Shown here piece after piece: positions 1-7,037 of a DNA stretch of 11,971 bases. The stretch is from assembly GCA_031260095.1 (NCBI GenBank), contig JAIRKN010000109.1, positions 1 through 11,971 on the forward strand, read 5' to 3'. Position numbers and translations under genes: made by a program. The number at the start of each line of letters is the position of its first letter. Positions within the stretch are counted from its first letter, which is position 1. This DNA is from Tannerella sp. (GTDB lineage: Bacteria; Bacteroidota; Bacteroidia; Bacteroidales; Tannerellaceae). The notes beneath the pieces were generated by a model, which was not told the DNA's origin, did no database searches, and was given only the letters and a program-made list of their open reading frames with translations.

Positions 1-845
1 GCATAGAACGTTAATCCGGGAATCGTTTTAATACCGAGTTTGGAGGTGATGTTTTTGCGATGTGTCAGGACGGTATTTAAGCTGATACATAAGTGTTCCG
101 CGACTTCTTTATTTGTTTCGCCTTTTACAATTTGTTTGAGTACTTCGATTTCGCGTGAAGAAAGATTTTTGCTGCCCTCTTTTTCTATTCCGCAGACTAT
201 GGGGGCGAGAATACGGTAGCGTATCCGGTTGTGTTGCTTGATATCCGTATGTAGTGTGTTGATGGCAAATATGACCGCATAACACAGGTTTTCATCATAG
301 TTGCCCGATAGATGTTTTATTATGATATGTTTTAAATCAGTAAGGAGCGCTTCCGTCGGTTCTTCAAGGTCGGGTATACTCACCGGATGATAGGTCAGGG
401 ATTTGTTTTTGGTTTGTTTTTCGCACAACCGGGTAATGTGGGGAAACCATTCGGATTCATCTGTCTCTATTCGTTCCAGGAGGCGTTTCCTGAAAGTTTC
501 GAATAACTTTCCGATAAGTGTGAGGGATTCGTTTGCAGGGTCGCTGACCGATATGAAGGAGCGCAGGTGACGTTCGATATTAGGGAGTTGTGAGTATAGA
601 TAATATTGATTTGTTTTGGTTAGATAATCAATGATCTGCGCGAGATGAAAGCCTTGAAGTTTCTTTTCCGGAAAATAACTTTCATTCAGGAACGTATTTA
701 TCATTGTAATGAAGAAATCAATATTGATATCATGTTTGTTGCATATTTCCTGTGCCGTATTTTCTCCAAGCCCGAGCCGGATGCCAAACCTGTTAATAAC
801 AGGAATGAGTGAAGGGTGTTCTTCCACCACCTCACTCATTCTCAT
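1..845 (-). CDS. LuxR-type regulator with ScdA_N/hemerythrin-like N-terminal half (C-terminus cut by window)
   Basis: Predicted DNA-binding transcription regulator, 281 complete codons visible and still open at the window edge. Residues about 228-281 are a LuxR/GerE helix-turn-helix: LSSREIEVLKQI, then NKEVAEHLCIS and NTVLTHRKNI. The N-terminal half is not a receiver domain. Residues 3-53 resemble the ScdA_N domain of iron-centre repair proteins (RIC/YtfE), and about 70-222 follow the hemerythrin-like layout of that family (QLPNIERH near 86, EWFPHI near 132, HNRIRYRILAP near 205). Aligned by eye to YtfE, the paired cysteines of ScdA_N are absent and most di-iron ligands are replaced; H205 is kept, but the partner Glu is Arg. 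It may therefore sense something without a classical di-iron site. The start is the first in-frame ATG (843-845), with a second two codons later. It lies 22 bp after the TIM-barrel gene, so it is probably co-transcribed and may regulate the unit. HTH call is firm; sensory-domain call is inference. Confidence 0.85.
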   Translation of the reverse strand, partial: MRMSEVVEEHPSLIPVINRFGIRLGLGENTAQEICNKHDINIDFFITMINTFLNESYFPEKKLQGFHLAQIIDYLTKTNQYYLYSQLPNIERHLRSFISVSDPANESLTLIGKLFETFRKRLLERIETDESEWFPHITRLCEKQTKNKSLTYHPVSIPDLEEPTEALLTDLKHIIIKHLSGNYDENLCYAVIFAINTLHTDIKQHNRIRYRILAPIVCGIEKEGSKNLSSREIEVLKQIVKGETNKEVAEHLCISLNTVLTHRKNITSKLGIKTIPGLTFY

Positions 846-867
846 ATTTGCATATATTAAAGGCAAT

Positions 868-1803
868 TTATGCTTCCTCCCATTGTTTACGGATTAGCTC
901 AACGCCGGCTGCGGCCGCTGCGTTACGGTCTTCGGCTTTGCTTCCACATTCGAAGCTGATATACTTATCAAAACCAATGATTTTCAATCCGCGGAATCCG
1001 TCCACATAATTATCCGCATCGCCGTCCTCGCCCGGCATCAGGCGTCGTTTACGACTTGCAATATGTACGTGCTGAATATACTTCCCTCCGGAGATGAACG
1101 CACCCATGTCGGACGTTTCTTCCCAGGTCATGTGCCAGAAATCGCCGAGGCATGTCACGCCCGGATTGTTGATGTCGCGACAAATGGATGCGGCGTCGGC
1201 GACCAGACGCAGATAAAACGCTTCGCGGCGGTTGAGCGGTTCGAGTATGACCGTTGTTCCGTTCTCCGTAGCAAACGTTCCGAGTTCATCAAACCATTGG
1301 CACAGAAAATCGCGCGTTTCCTGCGTATGTGGTTTCACCGGTTTTTGCGAATTGAAAGCGGGTACAATGATAACGCCGGTTGAGCCTAATGCTCCGGCGG
1401 CGGTTATGATCTCGCGCATGGAATCGCGGCACTCGTTTCGTACACTCTCTTCTTCCGATAACATGAAACCTTTGAAGCCTGCACAGATCGCGCTGATTTT
1501 AATGTCACGCCCGTTCAACGCCTGCTTCAATTCATTTACACGACCCGACAATCCGTTCCCACCGACTTCAAGCCCTTTAACGCCGAGCTTTTCCATGAAA
1601 TCCAGTTTGCCGCTGAGAGACTCTCCCTCAAGCGTCCATTCCTGGAACGAAATGTTTACATCCTTGCCTTTGCCTGTGCAGCAAGCGTCTTTGCTGTCTT
1701 TGCAGCAACTTTTTTCCTTCGTTCCTCCTCCGCAGGCGGACAAGGCTGCGCCGCCGACTGTTGCGGCGGCCGCCTTTAAAAAGTTTCTTCTGTCCAGTGC
1801 CAT
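868..1803 (-). CDS. Tat-exported lipoprotein, sugar isomerase/epimerase-like TIM barrel
   Basis: 311 residues. The N-terminus carries a twin-arginine signal (DRRNFLK, residues 4-10), a short hydrophobic stretch and a lipobox LSAC with Cys24, so the mature protein should be a lipid-anchored envelope protein. Residues about 50-310 form a xylose-isomerase-like TIM barrel (AP-endonuclease family 2). The four usual metal ligands are readable: E188 in ILEPL, D221 in GDFWH, H247 in HVHIA and E285 in SFECG. Such proteins isomerise, epimerise or eliminate on sugars and keto-sugars; the substrate cannot be read. An unusual CC-x6-CC cluster (C33, C34, C41, C42) sits between the lipid anchor and the barrel. 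The gene starts 4 bp after the stop of the lipoprotein Gfo/Idh/MocA gene, implying translational coupling and a shared pathway: oxidoreductase first, then isomerase or lyase on the keto product. Start fixed by the Tat signal. Confidence 0.88.
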   Translation of the reverse strand: MALDRRNFLKAAAATVGGAALSACGGGTKEKSCCKDSKDACCTGKGKDVNISFQEWTLEGESLSGKLDFMEKLGVKGLEVGGNGLSGRVNELKQALNGRDIKISAICAGFKGFMLSEEESVRNECRDSMREIITAAGALGSTGVIIVPAFNSQKPVKPHTQETRDFLCQWFDELGTFATENGTTVILEPLNRREAFYLRLVADAASICRDINNPGVTCLGDFWHMTWEETSDMGAFISGGKYIQHVHIASRKRRLMPGEDGDADNYVDGFRGLKIIGFDKYISFECGSKAEDRNAAAAAGVELIRKQWEEA

Positions 1804-1807
1804 GACT

Positions 1808-3241
1808 TTAACGTGTTTGGTTACCCTGAGGTTTTCCAGGAATATGGATAAAGTCGTGCAACTTAAATTCTTTCCCCGAGCCGTATCCGTTAATAGCCAT
1901 CTTGTTCTTCAGATCAATATCTTTCGGATAGAGGTCAAGCGGGGAAGCTGTCATTTCGTCCCATGTGACTTTCACACCGGTGTAGGCCGATTCGCGTCCC
2001 ATGATAGCGGCCATGTTGGCGACGGCCGTTTCGGAAGCCTGTTCGATCGGTTTCCCGCTACGGATGTGGTTGATCCAGTTCACGTGTTCCAGCGTGTACG
2101 GGTCGGTTTGCTTGTAGTTGGCACGTTCGGCTTCGCCGTCAAATACCCACACCGTATTGCCTTTCAAATCTTTGATTATGGCGTTCCCTGTTGGCGAACC
2201 GTTTGATGACCATGAGCCTTTCGTTCCTTGAAAAAATTCGCTCACGTTGCTGACCGTTTCGTGTATCTGGCGGCACATGCTGTGCACGTGAATGCCGTTT
2301 TCCATTTCAAAGTCGATACTGAAATTGTCGAACTGATTGCCCGTGACACGGCGCTGACGTGAGCCGAAGCCTACGGCGCTCTTCGGTTTTAATCCTGTAA
2401 ACCATGTTAGAACATCCAGATTGTGCACATGCTGTTCCACAATGTGGTCGCCCGACAGCCATATCCAGTTCACCCAGTCGCGGATCATCCACTCGCCGTC
2501 CGACCATCCGGGCTGGCGGTCTCTGTACCACAACATGCCGCCGTTCCAGTAAACCGTACCGCCGGTGATTTCGCCGATAGCGCCGTCCATAATCAGCTTG
2601 TAGGATTCTACATAGCTGCGCTGGTGGTGACGTTGCGTACCGGTCACGACGCACAGATTCTTTGCAGCAGCCTGTCTGGAGGAAGCCACGATCATACGAT
2701 AGCCCACGGGGTCTACGCAGATCGGTTTTTCAAGGAAAGAATGTTTCCCTTTTTCGGTTGCGTACTGGAAATGAATCGGGCGGAAATTAGGGGGAGTCGC
2801 CACGATGATGACATCTACTCCACTGTCAATAACCTGTTTGTAAGCATCTAATCCGGTGAAGCGCTTGTTTTCCGGGATGTCGATGTTCTTTTCACTTTTC
2901 AACTTGCCGGCCAAATTGTCTACCCTGTCTTTGAAGGTGTCGCCCAGGGCTGTAATTGTCACGCCGTTAGCTGCGTTCAAAAAGTTGAATGCAGCGCCGG
3001 AACCGCGTCCGCCGCAACCGATGATGCCGGCTTTCAGTTCCTTACCGTCTGTTGCAAAATCTACCAAATCAGGCACATAATATGTTCCCCGTTCTTTAAG
3101 AGGTACGTTGGCCGGAGCATTACCGCTTCCTCCGGAGCATGATGTTAACGCACTTCCGCTCCCAACCATTCCTGCTGCACCGGCAAGCGCCGAACTTTTT
3201 AAAAATGTTCTTCTACTAATACTGTTTTTTCCCTTTTTCAT
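1808..3241 (-). CDS. Tat-exported lipoprotein Gfo/Idh/MocA-family oxidoreductase
   Basis: 477 residues. Signal: SRRTFLK (residues 9-15), hydrophobic stretch, lipobox LTSC with Cys35. The Rossmann fold begins near residue 70 with GIIGCGGRG (72-80), an NAD(P)-binding glycine motif; the family lysine is in EKP (171-173). The C-terminal catalytic half has the signature GDHIVEQHVHNLD (264-276), typical of the long secreted Bacteroidetes/Planctomycetes branch. Tat use fits export of a folded protein with tightly held nucleotide, as established for Zymomonas glucose-fructose oxidoreductase. Likely reaction: oxidation, or redox-neutral oxidation/elimination/reduction, at a sugar carbon in the periplasm. 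Relatives include GH109-type NAD-dependent glycosidases and 3-keto-glycoside-forming dehydrogenases of Bacteroides, so a glycosidase role is possible. It follows the cytochrome gene by 42 bp (which includes the palindrome ATTTTTAAAAAT) and precedes the TIM-barrel gene by 4 bp. Confidence 0.9.
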   Translation of the reverse strand: MKKGKNSISRRTFLKSSALAGAAGMVGSGSALTSCSGGSGNAPANVPLKERGTYYVPDLVDFATDGKELKAGIIGCGGRGSGAAFNFLNAANGVTITALGDTFKDRVDNLAGKLKSEKNIDIPENKRFTGLDAYKQVIDSGVDVIIVATPPNFRPIHFQYATEKGKHSFLEKPICVDPVGYRMIVASSRQAAAKNLCVVTGTQRHHQRSYVESYKLIMDGAIGEITGGTVYWNGGMLWYRDRQPGWSDGEWMIRDWVNWIWLSGDHIVEQHVHNLDVLTWFTGLKPKSAVGFGSRQRRVTGNQFDNFSIDFEMENGIHVHSMCRQIHETVSNVSEFFQGTKGSWSSNGSPTGNAIIKDLKGNTVWVFDGEAERANYKQTDPYTLEHVNWINHIRSGKPIEQASETAVANMAAIMGRESAYTGVKVTWDEMTASPLDLYPKDIDLKNKMAINGYGSGKEFKLHDFIHIPGKPQGNQTR

Positions 3242-3283
3242 GATGTTTAATTTTTAAAAATGTAATGTGTATATGTTATTTTA

Positions 3284-4849
3284 TCATTTCAATATAGATG
3301 TATCCGGTTCGCAAACAATCCGAAAACCGATCCCCCGGATATCGGAATACCACCAGATGCTTTTAGGTTGTTGCGGGTCGGTTTTCAGCCATTCGTCATG
3401 ATATGTATGAGAACGTGCTGCACAACGCAAATCGGCGGCGTCCGAATTATAGAATCCTCCGCGAACGACCCATTCTTCTCCTTCGGTTGCAAGTGGGTCC
3501 GTCACGCTTTCCCCTGTTTTACTATATACATCAGATGTATATTTGTCCGCGCAATATTCCATCACGTTTCCAAGCATATTTTTTAGTCCGAACGGATTTG
3601 CCTTTACATTTTCAGGCGTCTGTGTGCGGTTATTACTGTTTTTTTCATAGACCACAAAATCACGGATTACTTCTGTCTTCGCACTGAAAAATTTGCGCAT
3701 GAACCCTTCATCCGAATAATCCTTCGGTTTTCCTTCAAAAAAGTAAGGTGTTTCCGTTCCTCCGCGCGCGGCGTATTCCCATTCTGCTTCCGTTGGCAGG
3801 CGGTACTTCTTTCCGGTCTTGAGAGACAACCATTGGCAGAATGTCTCCGCCGCATAATGGGTCATAGTAATAGCCGGACGTGAACCGCCGCCCCATCCTT
3901 GATCGGGAAATCCGAACGGAGGCGTAGGCCCTGTTATAGCGTCCACATCCGGACGGCTGTTATTGGCATATACCGTTTCGGGAGGCGTACGCCCTTCGCT
4001 CATCGTCTGTGAGTAGAATGCCCAGTATTGATCCCACGTAACTTCTACTTCCGCCATGAAAAACGGGCTTACGGTTACGTTACGTACCGGCGCTTCGTCT
4101 TCCTTGTGGAATGATTCTTTCTTATCGCTTCCCATCCTGAATACGCCTCCTTTTATGGCGATCATGTGGAATGACACAGTCGTTCCGGGAATTTGTTCGG
4201 TATAATTATCAAAAGACGTTACGACAGTTGCCGAGTCAAATACAGGGCCGTTTTCCGTACTACTTCCCGCTCCCGGTATTCCGGTCAGTTTCCCGTGGCT
4301 GTAATTCGGATTATAATGGCCTGCATCCAAGTGGCAACTTATGCACTGCAGATCAAGTTTTTTTTCGTTTTCCTCATAATAAAGGTGAGCGGTGATGCCA
4401 TCATCTGTAATACCGGAAGGGAAAAGATTCCGGTGACACTCTTTACATGATTCGTTGGGTATATATTTGATTGCATGTTCTAACTCGGATTTCATATCCC
4501 AGTTAAAATCGGCGCTATCTTTGGTCAGATAGCTCCATACATCTTTCATTCCTAATTTAACTTTTGCAGAATAGTGATTCCATGTCTGATCTTTGGGCGG
4601 TAAGTGACAGTCGACGCAATGCACTGTGACTCCGCTTCCGTTATTTACATGTACAGATTGCTTCCAACTTTCCTCCACATGCGGATGAACGTGGCATATC
4701 ATACATGATTCATCACTTGAATAATATACGGAAACCTGATAGGCTGAAACAAAAATGATAAAACCGGTAATGATTCCGAAAAAGAAAATCCACTTTTTCT
4801 TTCCCTTTTTCTTCTTACCGTCGTATCTTAGTCTACCCATTCTACCCAT
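3284..4849 (-). CDS. Membrane-anchored tetraheme NapC/NrfH-like cytochrome c fused to an FGE/SUMF1-like domain
   Basis: 521 residues. A lysine-rich cytoplasmic tail is followed by one membrane helix (about 19-39) and a periplasmic part. Residues 46-185 are a NapC/NirT/NrfH-type tetraheme domain with four CxxCH sites: CMICH 49-53, CVDCH 78-82, CKECH 135-139 and CISCH 169-173. That family takes electrons from menaquinol and passes them to periplasmic partners. Residues about 227-515 are a formylglycine-generating-enzyme-like domain: GGVFRMGS, RLPTEAEWEYAARGG (350-364), GNVMEYCADKY, VVRGGFYNS and a closing GIGFRI. Of the catalytic cysteine pair (C-x4-C) of true FGE, only the second seems kept (C476 in RCAARS); the first falls on A471. 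No sulfatase gene is nearby, so I infer a binding or structural domain, not formylglycine formation. It overlaps the preceding Gfo/Idh/MocA gene by 22 bp (13 bp if the second ATG at 4838-4840 is used). Confidence 0.9.
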   Translation of the reverse strand: MGRMGRLRYDGKKKKGKKKWIFFFGIITGFIIFVSAYQVSVYYSSDESCMICHVHPHVEESWKQSVHVNNGSGVTVHCVDCHLPPKDQTWNHYSAKVKLGMKDVWSYLTKDSADFNWDMKSELEHAIKYIPNESCKECHRNLFPSGITDDGITAHLYYEENEKKLDLQCISCHLDAGHYNPNYSHGKLTGIPGAGSSTENGPVFDSATVVTSFDNYTEQIPGTTVSFHMIAIKGGVFRMGSDKKESFHKEDEAPVRNVTVSPFFMAEVEVTWDQYWAFYSQTMSEGRTPPETVYANNSRPDVDAITGPTPPFGFPDQGWGGGSRPAITMTHYAAETFCQWLSLKTGKKYRLPTEAEWEYAARGGTETPYFFEGKPKDYSDEGFMRKFFSAKTEVIRDFVVYEKNSNNRTQTPENVKANPFGLKNMLGNVMEYCADKYTSDVYSKTGESVTDPLATEGEEWVVRGGFYNSDAADLRCAARSHTYHDEWLKTDPQQPKSIWWYSDIRGIGFRIVCEPDTSILK

Positions 4850-5997
4850 TTTCTGTCATTATCATAGCCTGCGGCTATCATTGTTTCAATGAATTGCATA
4901 CCACGTACTCCATCATAAACATTGGGGAAGTCAAGATATTCCGCTTTTGGCGTTTCTCCGGCGATACGCGCCTTAACCGTTAATGCGAAATTTCTGTAAA
5001 TGTTTGCAAATGCTTCGATGAATCCTTCCGGATGTCCTCCCGGTATGCGGATATTCCATTTTGCCGGATCGCTCAGGTAGGCATATCCGTTTCCGATTCT
5101 TATTTCTTGTGTAGGACTGTCCGCCCACTTGGCGTATAATGTGTTAGGTTCCATCTGTTTCCATTCCAACCCGCCTTTTTCACCATAAATACGTATGCGT
5201 AAATTATTTTCTTCTCCGGTTGCTATTTGTGAGGTTTGTAATATTCCTGTTACCCCGTTTTCGAAATGCATGAATGCCGCCGCATCATCATCAATAGGCC
5301 TTCCGGGGACAAATGCTTTTAATTCCGCACAAATCTCTGTTACTTTAAGCCCTGTTACATATTCGCTCAAATGCCAGGCATGTGTGCCGATATCGCCTAC
5401 ACATCCACCTTTGCCCGAAGTTTTCGGGTTCGTACGCCATCCGGCATTATTACCTCCCTCCAATTCAATGCGCCGGGCAAGCCATCCCTGTGAATATTCA
5501 ACGAAGACACGACGTATTTTACCAAGGTCACCGCGCGCTATACGTGCTTTGGCTTCTTTTATGGCAGGATATCCGCTATATACATGTGTCAGGGCCAGTG
5601 TACGTCCGTTTTTTTCTACTTTTTCCTGTAATGCTTTGGCCTCTTCCAGCGAGAAGGTCATAGGTTTATCGATCACAACATCATAGCCATGATCCAATGC
5701 CATGGCAGCAGGTTCGTAATGTACGTGATTCGGCGTAACGACAACAACAAACTGCATGCGTTCGTCATCAGGCAATAATGCTTCTTTTTCAAACATCTCG
5801 TGATAGGTTTCGTATATACGATCATCCGAGACTGAGTAGTAACGTCCGGATTTATAGGATATTTCCGGGTTGATACTGAAACATCCGCAAACCAATTCGA
5901 TCTGACTTTCCATTAAGGCGGCACGTATGTGGACAGAACCAATAAATCCATCCAATCCTCCTCCTATGATTCCCATGCGTAACTTTTTGTTTCCCAT
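4828..5997 (-). CDS. Cytoplasmic Gfo/Idh/MocA-family oxidoreductase
   Basis: 389 residues, no signal peptide, so cytoplasmic. The N-terminal Rossmann fold starts with MGIIGGGLDGFIG (8-20), followed by TPNHVHYEPA and the DKP motif (110-112; K111 is the usual catalytic lysine). The C-terminal half has GDIGTHAWHL (201-210), with D202, H206 and H209 matching the catalytic D-x3-H-x2-H pattern of this family, and GHPEGF near 321. These are NAD(P)-dependent dehydrogenases of sugars, inositols and deoxysugars; the exact substrate is not readable. It is the first gene of the minus-strand unit and its end overlaps the cytochrome start. It differs clearly from the exported homologue downstream, so the unit appears to have one dehydrogenase on each side of the inner membrane. 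I infer that it handles the imported product, or reduces what the exported enzyme oxidised. Start at the only Met before the Rossmann strand. Confidence 0.9.
   Translation of the reverse strand: MGNKKLRMGIIGGGLDGFIGSVHIRAALMESQIELVCGCFSINPEISYKSGRYYSVSDDRIYETYHEMFEKEALLPDDERMQFVVVVTPNHVHYEPAAMALDHGYDVVIDKPMTFSLEEAKALQEKVEKNGRTLALTHVYSGYPAIKEAKARIARGDLGKIRRVFVEYSQGWLARRIELEGGNNAGWRTNPKTSGKGGCVGDIGTHAWHLSEYVTGLKVTEICAELKAFVPGRPIDDDAAAFMHFENGVTGILQTSQIATGEENNLRIRIYGEKGGLEWKQMEPNTLYAKWADSPTQEIRIGNGYAYLSDPAKWNIRIPGGHPEGFIEAFANIYRNFALTVKARIAGETPKAEYLDFPNVYDGVRGMQFIETMIAAGYDNDRKWVEWVD
4832..4849. repeat. 9-bp perfect tandem duplication at the gene overlap
   Basis: TCTACCCAT occurs twice head to tail (4832-4840 and 4841-4849). 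On the minus strand the unit encodes WVE/WVD at the end of the upstream oxidoreductase and MGR/MGR at the start of the cytochrome, so it duplicates the cytochrome start codon. Confidence 0.95.
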
Positions 5998-6041
5998 GTT
6001 ATTGTGCTGTTTATATTGTTAATAGTTCTTTTTTTAGGGCA

Positions 6042-6071
6042 TAAAATTAATGGATTATTTTTATATGCAAA
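6042..6071 (-). promoter_or_regulatory. Candidate Bacteroidetes promoter for the redox operon
   Basis: Read on the minus strand: TTTG (plus 6068-6071), an 18-bp spacer, then TAATTTTA (plus 6042-6049), one base off the TAnnTTTG element. The predicted start lies about 35-40 bp before the first oxidoreductase ATG. The spacer is a base or two short of the usual 19-20, so this is tentative. Confidence 0.35.
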
Positions 6072-6155
6072 AATGAATAGAAAAAAACACACGTCTTTTA
6101 TAGAAGATTAACTTATCTTTGATAATAGAAATCGAAAATTTATGTTTGTATTGTT

Positions 6156-6191
6156 CTAAAAATCTGCATAATGTTTTGCTAAAAATGCAGA
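6156..6191. repeat. Overlapping inverted and direct repeat in the divergent intergenic region
   Basis: TCTGCAT (6163-6169) and ATGCAGA (6185-6191) are exact reverse complements, 22 bp centre to centre (about two helical turns). The same two places also carry a direct repeat CTAAAAAT (6156-6163 and 6179-6186). It lies between the operon start and the lptB promoter, so it may be an operator or simply AT-rich coincidence. The rest of 5998-6294 is AT-rich and holds only the two promoter candidates. Confidence 0.5.
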
Positions 6192-6230
6192 ATACGGATT
6201 GCGTTTGACTACAAAAATAAGCAGGTTTAT

Positions 6231-6261
6231 TTTGTACTTCTCCCGGCTTGCACTATATTTG
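6231..6261 (+). promoter_or_regulatory. Bacteroidetes-type promoter of lptB
   Basis: TTTG (6231-6234), 19-bp spacer, TATATTTG (6254-6261): a full match to the TTTG/TAnnTTTG consensus of the Bacteroidetes primary sigma factor. The transcript should begin around 6267-6271, too late to include the upstream TTG at 6199 and practically on the ATG at 6271. This favours ATG 6295 as the lptB start, with a leader of about 25 nt. Confidence 0.75.
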
Positions 6262-6294
6262 TCCCCATATATGGAAAATGTAGAAAGACAGCAG

Positions 6295-7029
6295 ATGATT
6301 CTGCGGACGGAAGATCTGGTTAAGAAATACCGCAACCGGACGGTTGTGAATCACGTATCCGTCAATGTAAAGCAGGGTGAAATAGTAGGATTACTCGGGC
6401 CTAATGGTGCGGGTAAGACAACCACTTTTTATATGACCGTAGGTCTTGTAACTCCTAATAATGGTAAGATTTTTCTTGATGATTTGGAGATTACGGATTA
6501 TCCGGTTTATAAGCGTGCCCGTCAGGGTATCGGTTACCTGGCTCAGGAGGCCTCTATTTTTCGTAAAATGACGGTGGAAGATAATTTAAAGGCGGTTCTT
6601 GAAATGACGGACAAACCGAAAGATTATCAGAAAGAGAAGATAGAAAGTCTGATTGATGAGTTCGGTTTGCATAAAGTGAGGAAGAATCTTGGCGATCGTC
6701 TTTCGGGAGGTGAACGTCGTCGCGCGGAGATCGCCCGGTGTCTGGCTATAGATCCTAAATTTATTATGCTTGACGAGCCTTTTGCCGGAGTGGATCCGAT
6801 TGCCGTACAGGATATACAAACAATCGTTGGTCGTCTTAAACATAAAAATATCGGAATCCTGATAACCGATCACAATGTTCATGAAACATTGAGTATAACC
6901 GATCGTGCCTATCTCCTGTTTGAAGGAAAAGTTTTATTCCAGGGAACAGCCGAAGAACTGGCGGCCAATGAGATTGTTCGTGAAAAATACTTAGGACGCG
7001 ATTTTGAACTTCGAAAGAAAACCTTATAG
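6295..7029 (+). CDS. lptB: LPS export ABC transporter ATP-binding protein LptB
   Basis: 244 residues from ATG 6295, close to the usual 240 or so for LptB. It is the cytosolic ATPase that, as a dimer with LptF and LptG, drives lipopolysaccharide from the inner membrane to the Lpt bridge. All ABC motifs are intact: Walker A GPNGAGKT (35-42), Q-loop Q84, signature LSGGE (136-140), Walker B FIMLDEP (156-162) and switch His193 in TDHN. The opening [16 protein letters not shown] and the [13 protein letters not shown] stretch are typical of LptB. The frame stays open upstream to a TTG at 6199, and an ATG at 6271 would add eight residues, but the promoter position and the conserved N-terminus support 6295. 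No partner Lpt gene lies in the window. It ends 8 bp from the convergent CPBP protease gene. Confidence 0.95.
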   Translation: MILRTEDLVKKYRNRTVVNHVSVNVKQGEIVGLLGPNGAGKTTTFYMTVGLVTPNNGKIFLDDLEITDYPVYKRARQGIGYLAQEASIFRKMTVEDNLKAVLEMTDKPKDYQKEKIESLIDEFGLHKVRKNLGDRLSGGERRRAEIARCLAIDPKFIMLDEPFAGVDPIAVQDIQTIVGRLKHKNIGILITDHNVHETLSITDRAYLLFEGKVLFQGTAEELAANEIVREKYLGRDFELRKKTL

Positions 7030-7037
7030 CCTTTACT

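Noticed and set aside
1232..2206. 324-codon open frame on the plus strand
   Set aside because: It is antisense to two clear enzyme genes, spans their junction, and its translation has no domain or signal; typical shadow frame of coding DNA.
3284..4849. Calling the cytochrome fusion a formylglycine-generating sulfatase activator
   Set aside because: One of the two copper-binding cysteines appears missing and no sulfatase gene is present in the window.
6114..6121. TATCTTTG, a -7-like element upstream of lptB
   Set aside because: No TTTG box 19-20 bp upstream, and a complete promoter exists closer to the gene.
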